Assembly (NCBI GenBank): GCA_014773175.1
Contig: VXCM01006063.1
Location: forward strand, 1 to 64,000
Length of the DNA stretch: 64,000 nucleotides
DNA from: Lucifuga dentata
Lineage: Eukaryota > Chordata > Actinopteri > Ophidiiformes > Bythitidae
Direction of reading: 5' to 3'
Shown here piece after piece: positions 40,231 through 51,160 of this stretch (position 1 is its first letter; every line of letters begins with the position of its first letter). The notes under the pieces were generated by a model. It was not told the DNA's origin. It was given only the letters and a program-made list of their open reading frames with translations, and did no database searches. Position numbers and translations under genes: made by a program.

Positions 40231-40829
40231 TTAAAGGACCATACTGGAGATCATGCACGTTTGAGCCGAATGTATTCAATTTTCATACACGTAACGTTAC
40301 TGACAATCATTTCCCAAAGCTTACTATTGGAACGGTGAATTTAATTTTTTTTCCTACTTTCCAGGCCTCCATTGGTTTCAGTTCATTCTGGTATGCTATT
40401 AAAATCAACTTGTTGATACTTGAAACGTTCTTGGGATAGATAATCCATCATCACAAACGTGTATTCAGTTCTGTTTTGTTTTTGTTTTGTTTTTTTTAAA
40501 GTTACGTAATTTTAGAGTTTAAGAGCAATAAAAGGCGCGGAGTGATCTGATCTCCACCGGGGAATATAGCCTCAAAAGAAGACATGCATTTATCGAAAAA
40601 TTTAAACGACCGTAACTTCATAAGGCTGCGTAACTATTAGCAAGTGAAACATTGATTTATAAGGTGGGTGTATTGCTTGAATATTTGACTTTGAAAGATT
40701 AAGAGATTTTACAAAATATCAGGAAAGCTGAAATATGGTTTTATTCTTTGGGGAATGACTGTCAGTAAAGTGTATGAAAATTGAATATATTAGGCTCAAA
40801 CATGCAAAATGGCCGGTATGGTCCTTTAA
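40231..40829 (+). mobile_element. MITE family A, copy 1 (complete, 599 bp)
   Basis: The element starts TTAA-AGGACCATAC and ends GTATGGTCCT-TTAA. The inverted termini extend about 33 bp to GTTTGAGCC on the left and its complement GGCTCAAAC on the right. TTAA flanks would suit a piggyBac-type duplication; a TA duplication with AAGGACC termini (Tc1/mariner type) fits equally. There is no coding capacity, so it is a non-autonomous element. It is the best complete copy and the reference for the others. Confidence 0.8.
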
Positions 40830-42774
40830 ATTACAGAAGTTTGCTTTCCCTTTGCATATTACAAACATTATTAATATTTTACTTGTCAATCAGTTCTTTT
40901 TTTTCTGTGTCCTTTCTTCAGGTAAGCTCCAAGGCTGAATCAATTACAAATATTAAAGTTATAATTAATTTGAGATGTGCAGAGGTTAAAAGATACCAGG
41001 GAGAAAACTTTTAAATGAATCATTCTCTTAAATTGTTCATTTGTGGCTTCAATTTACTGTATTTGTGAATTGACTGTAATTATTTAGTCTTACCATCAAA
41101 TTACTTCATTTACTCTCTCAAATTATTAATCTGTCCCTGAATTGCTAAATTAATGGTTTTCCTTAAATTAATAGCATGAATTTCCTGCCAACTACAATAA
41201 CTTAACTTAGTCTTGCATGGTGTAAAAATGAGAATTGGTCTGAGTATTTGTCATTACCAACTGGACAGAGACGTTTTTGAAGATTGTGGACGTTTCCTCA
41301 CAAACATGTTCAGTGTTGTTAAATGACCTGCAGGTTTTTTTTTTTAAAGGTGACATATTTATTTTTGAGAAAAACATCAGCTTAAATCCGAAACGTGTGA
41401 TGTCCTCATTTTCAAATCGAAAAACCAAAATTACAAGTGATTAGCACAGTACATACATTTGATAATAGCCTAATTTTGAAGTGAGTTTCCTTTCACTTTG
41501 TTATTTTGCCAATTATCACTGTTTACATAATCGCATTCTGACCATTTTATTTTTTCCGCAGCATAATTACCTTTATAAAGCGAATGTTAAAAACTTCAAG
41601 AGCTGTTGTGTACCCACCAAAGCACTCATTTAATAAGGTTAAATAACTTTACTGAATTTTTTGGCTATTCATATCAGCAGAAGCCTGATGAAATAAGGAT
41701 GCTCGCGCTTTGCTGTTTTGTTTGTAGACTAAATCAAACACCAGTTAATAATAGCCCATGGCTAATAAATGATTTACAATTACTGGTCTTATTCTATCTT
41801 CTATAAAATAAGACCATTAAAGTGCAGCAATTTGCTTGTGTGTATGTCAAAAATTCTCGATTAAAAAGCCACACCATAAATATTAATCATCTTTTGTATA
41901 TAAAGGCTAAATTTAAAAAAGCCTTTCAACCTTTCCAAATAATGATTATAAAATTTAAAATAAAAAACACTGTTAACATAGTACAGAAATGTTTGTTGAA
42001 AACAATGTGTTTGCTCGTTGGACATTCAAACAGGGAACTGGTGGCAGCCATGGGGTCAGGCTGTGTTTCACCCTGTGCGTGTATTGCTGAAAAGACTGCT
42101 TGGAAAACATGGACACAGACACACACACATACACACACAAGTGCAAACAAGATGAAAAAAGTGAATTGGCAAGGAAAGAGATGTTGAAAAGGGCACTTGG
42201 GAAGATAAGAACAGAGGAGGAAGCACTTAGGAAAAGCAGCACAACAGTTCATTTCCTTCAGCAGTGAATATTGGCTTCCTGGCCAACACTCAACGTGCAA
42301 CACGCAACTGATGGAGCCTCGTTACACGACCCNCCCCCACCCTCATTGTCTGCCAGCTCTGAACATGGGATATCCAAACACACAACGACAATCTCCAATC
42401 AGTGGTCTGACTACGCTGTGAAAGCCACAGACACACAGCAGTGACTTTCCACAAAATAAACGCAGATAAAATGCTTATCCAACGACACAAACTTGCAATA
42501 AGAACAAAACTGCAACAGGAAGTAATCTTGGACGTGTAGAAAATGTTTGTCTAAACACTGAAATGGTAATTATGTTGACACCTTTACAGTGACGTGCCTT
42601 ATAATCCTGAGGAAAGGAACGAGAGCAAGTGAACGACTGAAGTTGGAACCCTCACAACCAATAAAAGGAAGCATTTGTCTTAGCAAACTTTTAAACATAA
42701 ATTCAAATATTTTTTTATTTATTCAATTAAGGTGGATGTTTCTTCATCCATCTATTTACATGCATCCTTCTTCC

Positions 42775-43851
42775 TATAATTTACATGCTTCCTCTTAGCC
42801 AGATCATCCAGAACCACGGTGTTTCATACCACTGTTATGCGGACAATACACAGTTTTATATTCCCCTCCAAGCTAGTAACTCCAGCCGTCTAGATAATTT
42901 CCTTGCCTGCCTCCGTGATATAAAATGTCGGATGTCCCAAAACTTTCTAAAACCGAATGACAATAAATCTGAGGTCATAGTCTTTGGTCAAACACATTCC
43001 ACTAGCCTGCTTCACAGTAAGCTTGGTTCTCTGACTAAAAATATTAAGCCGGCTGCTAGAAGTCTTGGAGTAATCTTTGACGCAGATCTCTTTGAGGCCC
43101 ATGTTAACAATGTTGTCCAGTCCTGTTTCTTTCAGCAAAAGAAAATTTCCAAAATCACATCATTCCTGTCTCCCACTGATCTGCACCAAGTTATTCATGC
43201 ATTTATTTTTTCCCGTCTAAACTACTGTAACGCACTTTATGCTGGTATCAGTCAGAGCTCCTTCACCGACTCCAACTGCTGCAGAATGCTGCTGCTGGAA
43301 TTTTAATAGCCACAAAGAAATATGAGCATATAACTCCTGTGCTTGCTAATTTACACTGGCTGCCTGTTTTATTTCGCATTGATTTTAAAATTTTAATGAT
43401 TACTTTTAAAGCTTTGAATGGCCTCGCTCCAAATTACTTAAAGGATGTACTGACTCCCTACGTGCCCAGGCGTTCTCTAGAGATCGATGCAGCTCTGCTG
43501 GTTGTTCCCAGATCCCAGCTGGTGTTAAGAGGTGACCGGGCCTTTGCTGTTAGAGCTCCGAAACTGTGGAACACTTTGCCTATTGAAGTTAGACAGGCTA
43601 CATCTTTAGCAACTTTTAAATCCTCTCTTAAAACTTTCTTTTAAATCTAAGTTACTATTGTCCTGCTTTTGCCATTTAGTCATTTTTAACCTTATTTTAT
43701 CCCCCAACATTTTATGATCCCTGTGTTGGTTCTATCTGTGCTGTCTATATCTTGTTTTTTCCTTCTTTTTATTTTATGTGAAGCATTTTGTGCCCTTGAT
43801 AAGAAAAGTGCTATATAAATAAAGTTTATTATTAAGTTTATTATATTATTA
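42775..43851 (+). mobile_element. L2/Rex1-type non-LTR retrotransposon, 3' fragment, inactive
   Basis: This is the 3' end of a CR1-clade LINE (L2 or Rex1 type). The first frame (42785-43306) carries the reverse transcriptase core around residues 17-28, where the catalytic YADD box reads YADN. It continues through the conserved FSRLNYCNALY and GISQSS region. It then loses frame at about 43263-43300, and the rest continues in another frame (43339-43644) with HWLPVLFRIDFKIL, ALNGLAPNYL, GDRAFAVRAPKLWN and TFKSSLKTFF before a stop. The 3' UTR ends in GCTATATAAATAAAG and TTATTATT-like units, the usual tail of fish L2/Rex1. It is 5' truncated, frameshifted and active-site mutated, hence dead. It sits in intron 1 of insr in antisense orientation. 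Confidence 0.88.
42785..43644 (+). pseudogene. reverse transcriptase ORF remnant of the L2/Rex1 element
   Basis: Two frames together cover the last part of an ORF2-like protein: the RT palm onward in 42785-43306 and the C-terminal part in 43339-43644. The break is a frameshift near 43263-43300, after which the first frame ends in an unrelated tail. YADN in place of YADD removes one metal-binding Asp. Family members normally also have an endonuclease upstream, absent here. I distinguish L2 from Rex1 only tentatively. Confidence 0.8.
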
Positions 43852-44185
43852 AAATGAGATGCATGCTTTAGGTTTTTTGGTGGGTTTTTTTTTTTTTACT
43901 ACAACCTGTCCACAGTGCAGCGTTGTTAACAGGTGACACACAGCGTCAGATATGTTGCGGGAAACACTTCATGCTGCAGCAAACATCTTGTACTCAGGCT
44001 GGAAGGGAGGAAAACCAAATGAAGGAGGGAGGATGTCGGTGCCCTTCCTTCGCTTAATTTGGAACCAAATTCACTTGGTTTGGTGGCCATCTTACATGTT
44101 GGCATTTTGGGGATCCCTCATCGCTTTGATTGCAGACAAATAGTGGGAAGCAAATATTTTTGGCTTGACGGAAGGCAACCCTGAA

Positions 44186-44233
44186 CTATTTCTGCTATGA
44201 CAAGTCAGGGAGGACAAGTCATAGCAGAAATAG
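44186..44233. repeat. hairpin with perfect 16-bp stem
   Basis: The left arm CTATTTCTGCTATGAC (44186-44201) and the right arm GTCATAGCAGAAATAG (44218-44233) are exact complements around a 16-base loop. GACAAGTCA also occurs twice as an overlapping direct repeat. No gene or terminator context explains it. Confidence 0.8.
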
Positions 44234-45325
44234 ACTTCTTGTTGGGGAAACTGATAAAACTGATAGAATTTTTTTTATTATTATTTTATTTTGTTCATTC
44301 AACATTCAATACAGTACAATATGCTACACACACACACACACAAATCACAGTTTATCATATTTCACAGACATATCCCATATTTCCTCTATGACCGAAAAAG
44401 AGTAGGCTGAAGACAAAGCTTATTTAAAGCCTACCCTACCCTATGTTTTGATGGTTTATGTATTAATACGTTGTATTTATTTGGTTAAAGAGATTTTATA
44501 TTCCATTTCATAATTTAAATTTGATGCCAAATGCTCTCTGTAGGCATAGTGTGAAATTCCACTGATGTAATTTGTCTATTTATTAATTACTAACATATTT
44601 ATGTGTGTGTTTGTTAACCTACTTGGTTAAAAAACTTAATGGAAGAAACAGTTCACGTTATGAAATTTTTTTTATTTCCACTTCATCTGCTATTTTCACA
44701 TCCAAGACTCCTCATCGTGCCATTTCTGACTGATTATATACACATTATACAATGAGATGATTTAAATAAATGGGTGGGGAATGGAGAAGGGGTGACTAGA
44801 TGCACACGGGTCAGTATTAACAGGTGCCTATAGCCTGAGTCACTCTAAAGCCTGCTGCTAGTACACTCTGTTCTCATGTACACACACACACACACACGGA
44901 AAACACCACAGACCAAAAGAGGGCAGGACACGAGAAAAGAGAAGAGAGAGATCTGAGAGAAGAGATCCTGCAGACAGTAGAGGCCGGTTGGGGTGCACAC
45001 AGACAAACGTACGCACGCGCACACACACACACACGGACCTACAGGGTGGGCCACTTCAGCATTGTTGGAAAATGCCACTGTACACTTCAGTGAAGGGTGT
45101 CTGAGGATTCCAAATGGGCCACAGAAAAATGCTCCACAAATGGAAGGCGGCGTTGCTGCTCTGTTCTCCTGCCGTGACTTTACAGATCAATGTGTTATTG
45201 AATCAGCGGGGGCGGGGTCAGATGTTCAACTGTTCTTCCTGTAAGACTTGATTTTGGACATTAATTCAGATTGTCACTGTGGATTGTCTTTGAGGCTTTG
45301 ATCCAGTCTGTATGATGGAGCTGGT

Positions 45326-46262
45326 TTAAAGGACCATACCACCCATTTTGCATGTTTGAGCATAATATATTTGATTTTCATACACGTAACGTTACTGACA
45401 ATCATTTCCCAAAGCATACTACTAGAACTGTGAATTTAAAANNNNNNNNNNNNNNNNNNNNNNNNNNNNNNNNNNNNNNNNNNNNNNNNNNNNNNNNNNN
45501 NNNNNNNNNNNNNNNNNNNNNNNNNNNNNNNNNNNNNNNNNNNNNNNNNNNNNNNNNNNNNNNNNNNNNNNNNNNNNNNNNNNNNNNNNNNNNNNNNNNN
45601 NNNNNNNNNNNNNNNNNNNNNNNNNNNNNNNNNNNNNNNNNNNNNNNNNNNNNNNNNNNNNNNNNNNNNNNNNNNNNNNNNNNNNNNNNNNNNNNNNNNN
45701 NNNNNNNNNNNNNNNNNNNNNNNNNNNNNNNNNNNNNNNNNNNNNNNNNNNNNNNNNNNNNNNNNNNNNNNNNNNNNNNNNNNNNNNNNNNNNNNNNNNN
45801 NNNNNNNNNNNNNNNNNNNNNNNNNNNNNNNNNNNNNNNNNNNNNNNNNNNNNNNNNNNNNNNNNNNNNNNNNNNNNNNNNNNNNNNTTCAGGTTTTTTT
45901 TTTTTTTTGTTTTGTTTTTTTTAGCAGTTATGTAATTTTAGTGTTTAAGTGCAATAAAAAGCGCAGAGTGAATGTATGTCTCCACCGCGGAATATAGTCC
46001 CAAAAGAAGACCTGTGTTTATCGAAAAATTTAAACAACCATGACTTCATAAGGCTGCGTAACTATTAGCAGGTGAAACACTGATTTTTAAGGTGGGTGTA
46101 TCGCTTGAATATTTGATTTTGAAAGATTAAGAGATTTTGCAAAATATCAGGAAAGCTGAAATATGGTTTTATCCTTTGGGAAATGATTGTCAATAATGTA
46201 GCATGTATGAAAATTGAATATATTAGGCTCAAACATGCAAAATGGCCGGTATGGTCCTTTAC
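45326..46262 (+). mobile_element. MITE family A, copy 2 (contains N gap)
   Basis: Same orientation and arms as copy 1: left TTAA-AGGACCATACC with GCATGTTTGAGC, right GGCTCAAACATGCAAAATGG then GTATGGTCCT. The right flank reads TTAC rather than TTAA; TA is preserved. A 446-N gap replaces the middle, where copy 1 has only about 120 bp, so the gap is oversized or hides an insertion. Confidence 0.8.
45442..45887. other. assembly gap (446 N)
   Basis: Run of N inside MITE family A copy 2, bordered on the right by a long T-rich run. Confidence 0.99.
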
Positions 46263-46305
46263 AAAGCACATAGACATTGGGGAGTATACATTACAACATA
46301 TGTGT

Positions 46306-46360
46306 ACACACACACACACGCACGCACGCGCACGCACACACACACACACACACACACACA
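46306..46360. repeat. (CA)n/(CG)n microsatellite beside MITE copy 2
   Basis: CA dinucleotides with CACGCACGCGCACGCA in the middle. Confidence 0.95.
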
Positions 46361-46836
46361 AAAAACCCCTTTCCAATAGAGCTGTGCTTACAAGCCTGAG
46401 AGGAACAAGAAGGGGGAAAGCCTCCCAGTTGCACAACTTGTTTTTCACAAGTCAGACTAGGAGAAAAGGACAGATGAGCGGTTACTTCAGAAAACTGTTC
46501 GCTGATAACCTTCCTCGCGTGAAAACTCCTCTGCGACAAAACAACCCAAACAAAAATCAACCGACAGCCCGTAAAATGCACTTTATTACATTCTCCAGTC
46601 TGCAGGCAGCAAGTCTCAGCCACAGTGTGGTTTAAGTATCAATGTGCTGGACTTCCATTTGGTGGAGATGCTTGGCAGTGTGGATTCAAAAGAAATATTT
46701 TAAGTATTTTGGTTGTTGTCTTCCTCCCNACCTCCCTTAGGCATAAACATATCAAAGTACCAAATATGGTCACTTTCCAACGAACTGAGTAAACCAGGAA
46801 GCAGAAACAGCCATTCACATGAGGAGGGAGGGAAAG

Positions 46837-46843
46837 TAAGTGA

Positions 46844-46884
<41 letters not shown>
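46837..46884. repeat. (GA)n microsatellite
   Basis: GA dinucleotides with one CA interruption. Confidence 0.95.
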
Positions 46885-46890
<6 letters not shown>

Positions 46891-47949
46891 GAAGAAGAGG
46901 AGGAAGGGGGAGTACCAGCAGCCCTATCTCTCAGACCCCCTTTCAGGGCCTCTGCCTGTTTCTGTCTGCACACATGACCTGTGTAAAATTGCCACACTCT
47001 TTCCTTTGAACCTGCTATTGCTGTTGGAAGTTATTTCTAAGTAGCACAACTCAAAGTGGAAAGATTATTAATGTTACTACACTGAAAGTAATGGCTTCAT
47101 GATAATGTCTATGTCCCTCATTTTAAGATTTTTAAAATGCTCACTCGCTCCATTCACGTGGAGTCTGTTAATGTACCAAAACACTTTGTAAACTTGTGCA
47201 ACACGTCATCTAAACACTGAACACAACTCCAAAGGAACAATATAGGCCATAGGTTAAAGCACAAATAAATAAAATCTGTATATCATTATTTCTGCGTAGT
47301 TGTAATTCTTCCAAAAAAAAATTAAAAGTTAATTTTTCACAGGGTGCCATTCATTCATTCATACTAAGTACTAAGATATACACTACAGGAGCAGGCTTAA
47401 TCACATAATCCAGTGTATTCTGCTCTAATAGTTTTTGCATTCAAAAATTCTGCTTGTATTAATATTCAACATATAAAGTTCATACTTTGTTGCACTGGCA
47501 TAATTTTAAAGCAAGAGCTTGTCATTACAAAACTGTATAAATTTTAAGGCCAGAAAAATCGCCTTATGAGTTACTGCTTTAAAAATATTGAATTTTTATA
47601 ACTTATACGGTTTAATATATATTACATTATTGCGCTTTATGAACTTACCCCAAAAAGATATGTCATGGTAAAGCTGATGAACGTCATTTTGCAAAGAAAA
47701 GATAAAGTGGGTTGGGTAGGTTTCCGCCTTCCACCACACAACTCCTGATCACCAAAACTAAATTCTTTGTCGCCATGTATCAGTGATCAACATTAACATG
47801 AGCTCTGGATACTGTCAGATGATGTCAGATGATGGTGCACATTGCTTTCAACACCACGTTGTTATATTATCACAATCAAGATCCCAACTCCCTGTAAAAA
47901 CCTTCACCAGCGAGAATAACGCCCAGACTTTATCCAAGATGGAGCTAAA

Positions 47950-48340
47950 GTGCATTGCGGGCTAATCCGCAGCTCAGAGAGACTTTTTGGCATTTGTTTA
48001 CGTTCAGGCTGCAGCAGCGTCGTGTGTGTCAGTGCGCGTGCGTGCATATGTAAGTGTGTGTCGCCGTGAGAGGCCTAGCTGCGCTCGCAGGGCCAATCCC
48101 GCTGCTCCCAGTTTAGACTCGCTGCAGACGACCACCCTCGTCCAGTAACAGCAGCTAATCTGGCCCTGGGGCTGCCGGATCCCACGCAGGCCTCGGAAAT
48201 ATATACCTTTAAGAGCCAGCGCGCACGCGGGGGTGTGGTGGGGGAGGTGAGGGGGGCTATTTCTCAGTAAGTTCAACACCAATATCGATATCAATTATCA
48301 GCGCACCGCCCACGCGAGTAGCGACAGTGAAAATCACCAT
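47950..48340. promoter_or_regulatory. CpG-rich patch in intron 1 near exon 1
   Basis: This patch lies 0.5-0.9 kb inside intron 1 and is visibly richer in CpG than its surroundings. On the plus strand it has a CCAAT pentamer at 48093-48097 and a TATA-like AAATATATA at about 48198-48206, followed by a GC-rich CGCGCACGCGGGGG stretch. On the minus strand GTGGGCGGT (about 48307) resembles a KLF/Sp1 site. It could be an intragenic enhancer or an antisense or alternative promoter. No exon or ORF supports transcription. Confidence 0.3.
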
Positions 48341-48769
48341 ACCCCCACAGCTAAAGTTTGAGTATAAATTAAGGCCAGATTTCCATGACTACATTTAACC
48401 ATCATAATTCATAAAACAGAATTAACTCCCAACAACTATTTCATATTATTCCTGTAATATCCATGCAGTGGTAGCAGCGGTTTGGAAAACAAACACAAAC
48501 ACACCCTGGTACATAATATTCCTAATGGAACATTCAGAGTCCATAGAAGTGTACTCATAGTGTCGTTTTATACTTTATGGTTTATCATCTTGCATTTCAA
48601 TAATAACCTCACACTATTTTAGAACTGACCGGACACACTCGTAATATCCTAAAATGTGCCAGCAGCAACTGTAGCTTTACTGCGTTATGTTTTAGTACAC
48701 TGCACTAAGATTTGTGTGTGTGTTGGCATGTATGTGCGAGCGCAAACAGTGACATTTAGTTTGGATGGC

Positions 48770-48770
<1 letters not shown>

Positions 48771-48811
<41 letters not shown>
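48771..48811 (-). repeat. (CA)n tract just downstream of the exon 1 donor
   Basis: GT dinucleotides on the plus strand, so the insr transcript carries about 41 nt of CA repeat starting 52 nt after the exon 1 donor. CA repeats near donors are known hnRNP L binding sites. Confidence 0.95.
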
Positions 48812-48812
<1 letters not shown>

Positions 48813-48862
48813 CTAAACATGTAGTAACGCTGCTTGGGAAAAGAAAGAAAACCAACTCTTAC

Positions 48863-48956
48863 CTTCTCCGCTTATTAGTCCACAATGACACACAATGCAG
48901 ATGTAGACAACAAAAAACACGGTTTGTGCTCGCTGCTTCAGCGTCCACCGCCTCAT
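48863..48956 (-). CDS. insr: insulin receptor, coding exon 1 (signal peptide)
   Basis: This exon starts the insulin receptor preproprotein, the disulfide-linked (alpha-beta)2 receptor tyrosine kinase of the plasma membrane. It encodes 31 residues plus the first base of codon 32. The N-terminus MRRWTLKQR is basic and is followed by a hydrophobic stretch TVFFVVYICIVCHC, a typical signal peptide; cleavage near residue 25 would leave GLISGE, the same length as human HLYPGE before the Val-Cys pair. The exon ends at AG|GTAAGA (donor GT at 48862-48861). The single leftover G joins TT of exon 2 to make Val. I chose the ATG at 48956-48954 because A is at -3 and because the next in-frame Met upstream (49079) would bury the signal peptide behind 41 residues. 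The leader itself is poorly conserved in the family, so the call rests on phase, donor, register with exon 2 and strand. Confidence 0.88.
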
Positions 48957-49028
48957 TTTGGCGTGAGGGGAAGTTCTGCTCTCCTCTTTAAGAACCACTT
49001 CAATCGAGGCAAAGTTTATGTCAAATAC

Positions 49029-49060
49029 GCTGGAATTAAAAAAAAAAATTAAATGACAGG
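49029..49060 (-). other. insr: possible 5' UTR splice acceptor of insr
   Basis: On the minus strand a long T-rich tract runs into AATTCCAG, with AG at 49031-49030, 74 bases upstream of the start codon. It has the form of a strong 3' splice site. If used, the in-frame Met at 49079 would be intronic and the 5' UTR would continue in an upstream noncoding exon. A candidate donor GAA|GTAAGG sits at 49777-49772 in the CpG-rich block. Mammalian INSR has its start codon in the first exon, so this would be a departure. The call rests on splice-signal appearance only. Confidence 0.3.
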
Positions 49061-49472
49061 CTGTAATCAACTTATTCAAACTGCCCCCCTTAAAAAGGGG
49101 CCAGGAGGGTTCTAATATATGAAAATCTTCCCAGCCAAGTTTGTGATGAAGGTGAGTCCTGGCAAATGCAGACCACTAAATAATGTGATCTTGGGTTCTG
49201 GCGACACATGTACGAATAAAAATCTTCATTTTCCATAAGTGGATGCGACAGTTCACGTTCATCTGTTTAATTATAGTGCTCCAATGATCCAAGAGGGAAA
49301 TAATGGGGATATTACTAATATCCCACACACTGGTGAGGAGGTCCACTAGCCCCGGGCTCGTTCGTCGGTGATACACTGCTCAAATGAGGGAAACCCACTT
49401 TAATAACAGATTTTCCTCAGCTGTCCTCTTCTGTTCTTCCAGTCAACGTGGGTCGAAGTTACGGAGCTCTCC

Positions 49473-49504
49473 AAAAAAAAAAAAAAACNAAAAAAAAAAA
49501 AAAA
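49473..49504. repeat. poly(A) with single N in the insr 5' region
   Basis: A run containing C and an N at 49488-49489; the 5' UTR length across it is uncertain. Confidence 0.95.
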
Positions 49505-51083
49505 CTGGGTTCGACTGGGGTCTGCTCCCTCTCTGCAAAGTCCACGGGTGTCCTGTGTCCTGTGTGGATCTCCACAGCCTGTTTAAGACAGACAGGAGCA
49601 CATCCCAGGAAAAGGACGCGCAGCAAAAACGTGCAGCGCCGCAGCTTTCCCCACTACGACCTTCCTCTGAACTCCTTCACCCCCGCTGACCACCACGCCG
49701 CCGACGAATTCACGCTCATAAAACGACGAAAAGGGTGAAGAAAAAACGCAAACGGAAACTTATGAGGCGAACCTTACTTCTTTTTTCACCCGCCGTGGGA
49801 GTAAAACGACAAAATAACGTCGGCGTGTAACCTGCACGTTGCTCCGAAGTGAGAAAACTCTCCACCACGCCGCCCGTTTCTTTTCTCGGATTAACATTAG
49901 CTGATGGGGAAAAACAGCTAACGTTAGCTAGCTAATCCAAAACAAACGAGGTTTCAGTGTCGGCGGCGGCTGGAGTCAAACCAAAAGGGGGAAAAAGGAC
50001 ACAAAGTGAGGACCCCGTCTCTCCGAAGGTCAAACGAGATAAGGAAATTAACGCAAAAGACTTGAAAAGACGAGTCAAGTGTAAAAACTTGGATTCCCGT
50101 TCCGTTTAGCGGTTCCCCCTCTTTCCGTCTCTCTTTCTGCGAGTCTCCACCAGTAAACAAGTCCTGCCAGTCAACTCAGCTGGGCCACACGTGGTCTGAC
50201 GGAAAACACGGAGCGGACTCATGTCTACGCTATGCTCAGACTCCGGATCTGGACTATCTGAAGCAGCGACACACCGGTGCCGCTTGTGGAGGAGGGAGAA
50301 TCAACACGACACGTTTTTATTCTGGAATACAGTAAATTAGGGTTTAGCAATTTAGAAAAAGACTATCTTCTCTTGTCAGTAAGATATAATCTCATTATAG
50401 GCTTACCTGCTCCAATAGGAAAATCACAGAATATTTTTTTTTGTAGATTGTAATTGTGGACTTGTGAGCTGCCAAAATTTATAAATGTAACCAAGAAACT
50501 GTTAAAGACAGGAAAACTGCAACTGGATTTGGTTAAAACATAAATGAACATTTAATTAAAGCAGGAGTGGACATACTGAAACAAATATATTTACAAATTT
50601 TAATACAACTTATATATGTATATGTATGTAGACGTGTATGTAGTACATGTTTTGATATATGCATGTTTCTTAATGTATTTAATTGTTTTTATTGAGGTAA
50701 AGTGTGAGGATCATAGAGGATATGTCCTTAAGGTACACATACCACCTGTTAACAAAAATAGCATGCAACTCTTCTATAATCTTTCCAAACTGTCCCCATA
50801 TTTATTTTCACCTTGCTGTAGACTAATAAGTTTTGGGCAAAACAATATGCTATTGTCTCGTACAGCAGATCAAATGTAAGACTTCCTTGGTCCTGCAGCT
50901 AGGAAGCAAAAGACCTGCCTACAGAGAGAAATGTACACATACAGTTTGAGAGTTTTGCATAACAAATATCCTTGTGATAAAACCTGTTCTATTGATGGGA
51001 CTCCTGGAAGTTTTTCCTGTTAACACTGACACATTGTCTTCCTATTGCCACAGTGTGTATACTATGTTTACCAGAACCTTGAA

Positions 51084-51112
51084 CAATAAAATAGAATAGA
51101 ATAGAATAGAAT
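51084..51112. repeat. (AATAG)n pentanucleotide repeat
   Basis: Four to five AATAG units following GAACAATAAA. Confidence 0.9.
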
Positions 51113-51156
51113 ACTTTCTTGTTTATCCTGAAGGCATGCAGTCTGTGTGCTGGGAT

Positions 51157-51160
51157 GCAC

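Larger units (their letters stand above)
23214..48862 (-). other. insr: insr intron 1 (25,649 bp)
   Basis: GT-AG intron between the two coding exons: donor GTAAGA at 48862-48857, acceptor CTTCTAG ending at 23214 behind a C/T-rich tract. A long first intron is usual for insulin receptor genes. I see no other coding exon in it on either strand. It holds the pogo-like MITE, the MITE at 35641, three copies of the AGGACCATAC family, the L2/Rex1 fragment, two N gaps and many microsatellites, listed separately. A moderately CpG-rich patch lies at 47950-48340. The remaining sequence is AT-rich with no recognisable feature. Confidence 0.88.
48957..50290 (-). promoter_or_regulatory. insr: insr 5' UTR and CpG-rich promoter region
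   Basis: The block directly upstream of the insr start codon becomes clearly CpG-rich from about 49600 to 50290, while flanking DNA is AT-rich and CpG-poor. Mammalian INSR promoters are GC-rich and lack a TATA box, and no convincing TATA box sits here. An E-box CACGTG lies at 50188-50193. A 12-bp palindrome GCTAACGTTAGC starts at 49917 and continues into TAGC. A poly(A) run with a single N (49473-49504) interrupts the block. The transcription start cannot be fixed from sequence; I infer it lies within the CpG-rich part. Confidence 0.6.

Noticed and set aside
48813..49079. Start codon of insr at 49079 instead of 48956
   Set aside because: It would add 41 residues before the signal peptide, and the region contains a T tract and CAG that look like a splice acceptor.
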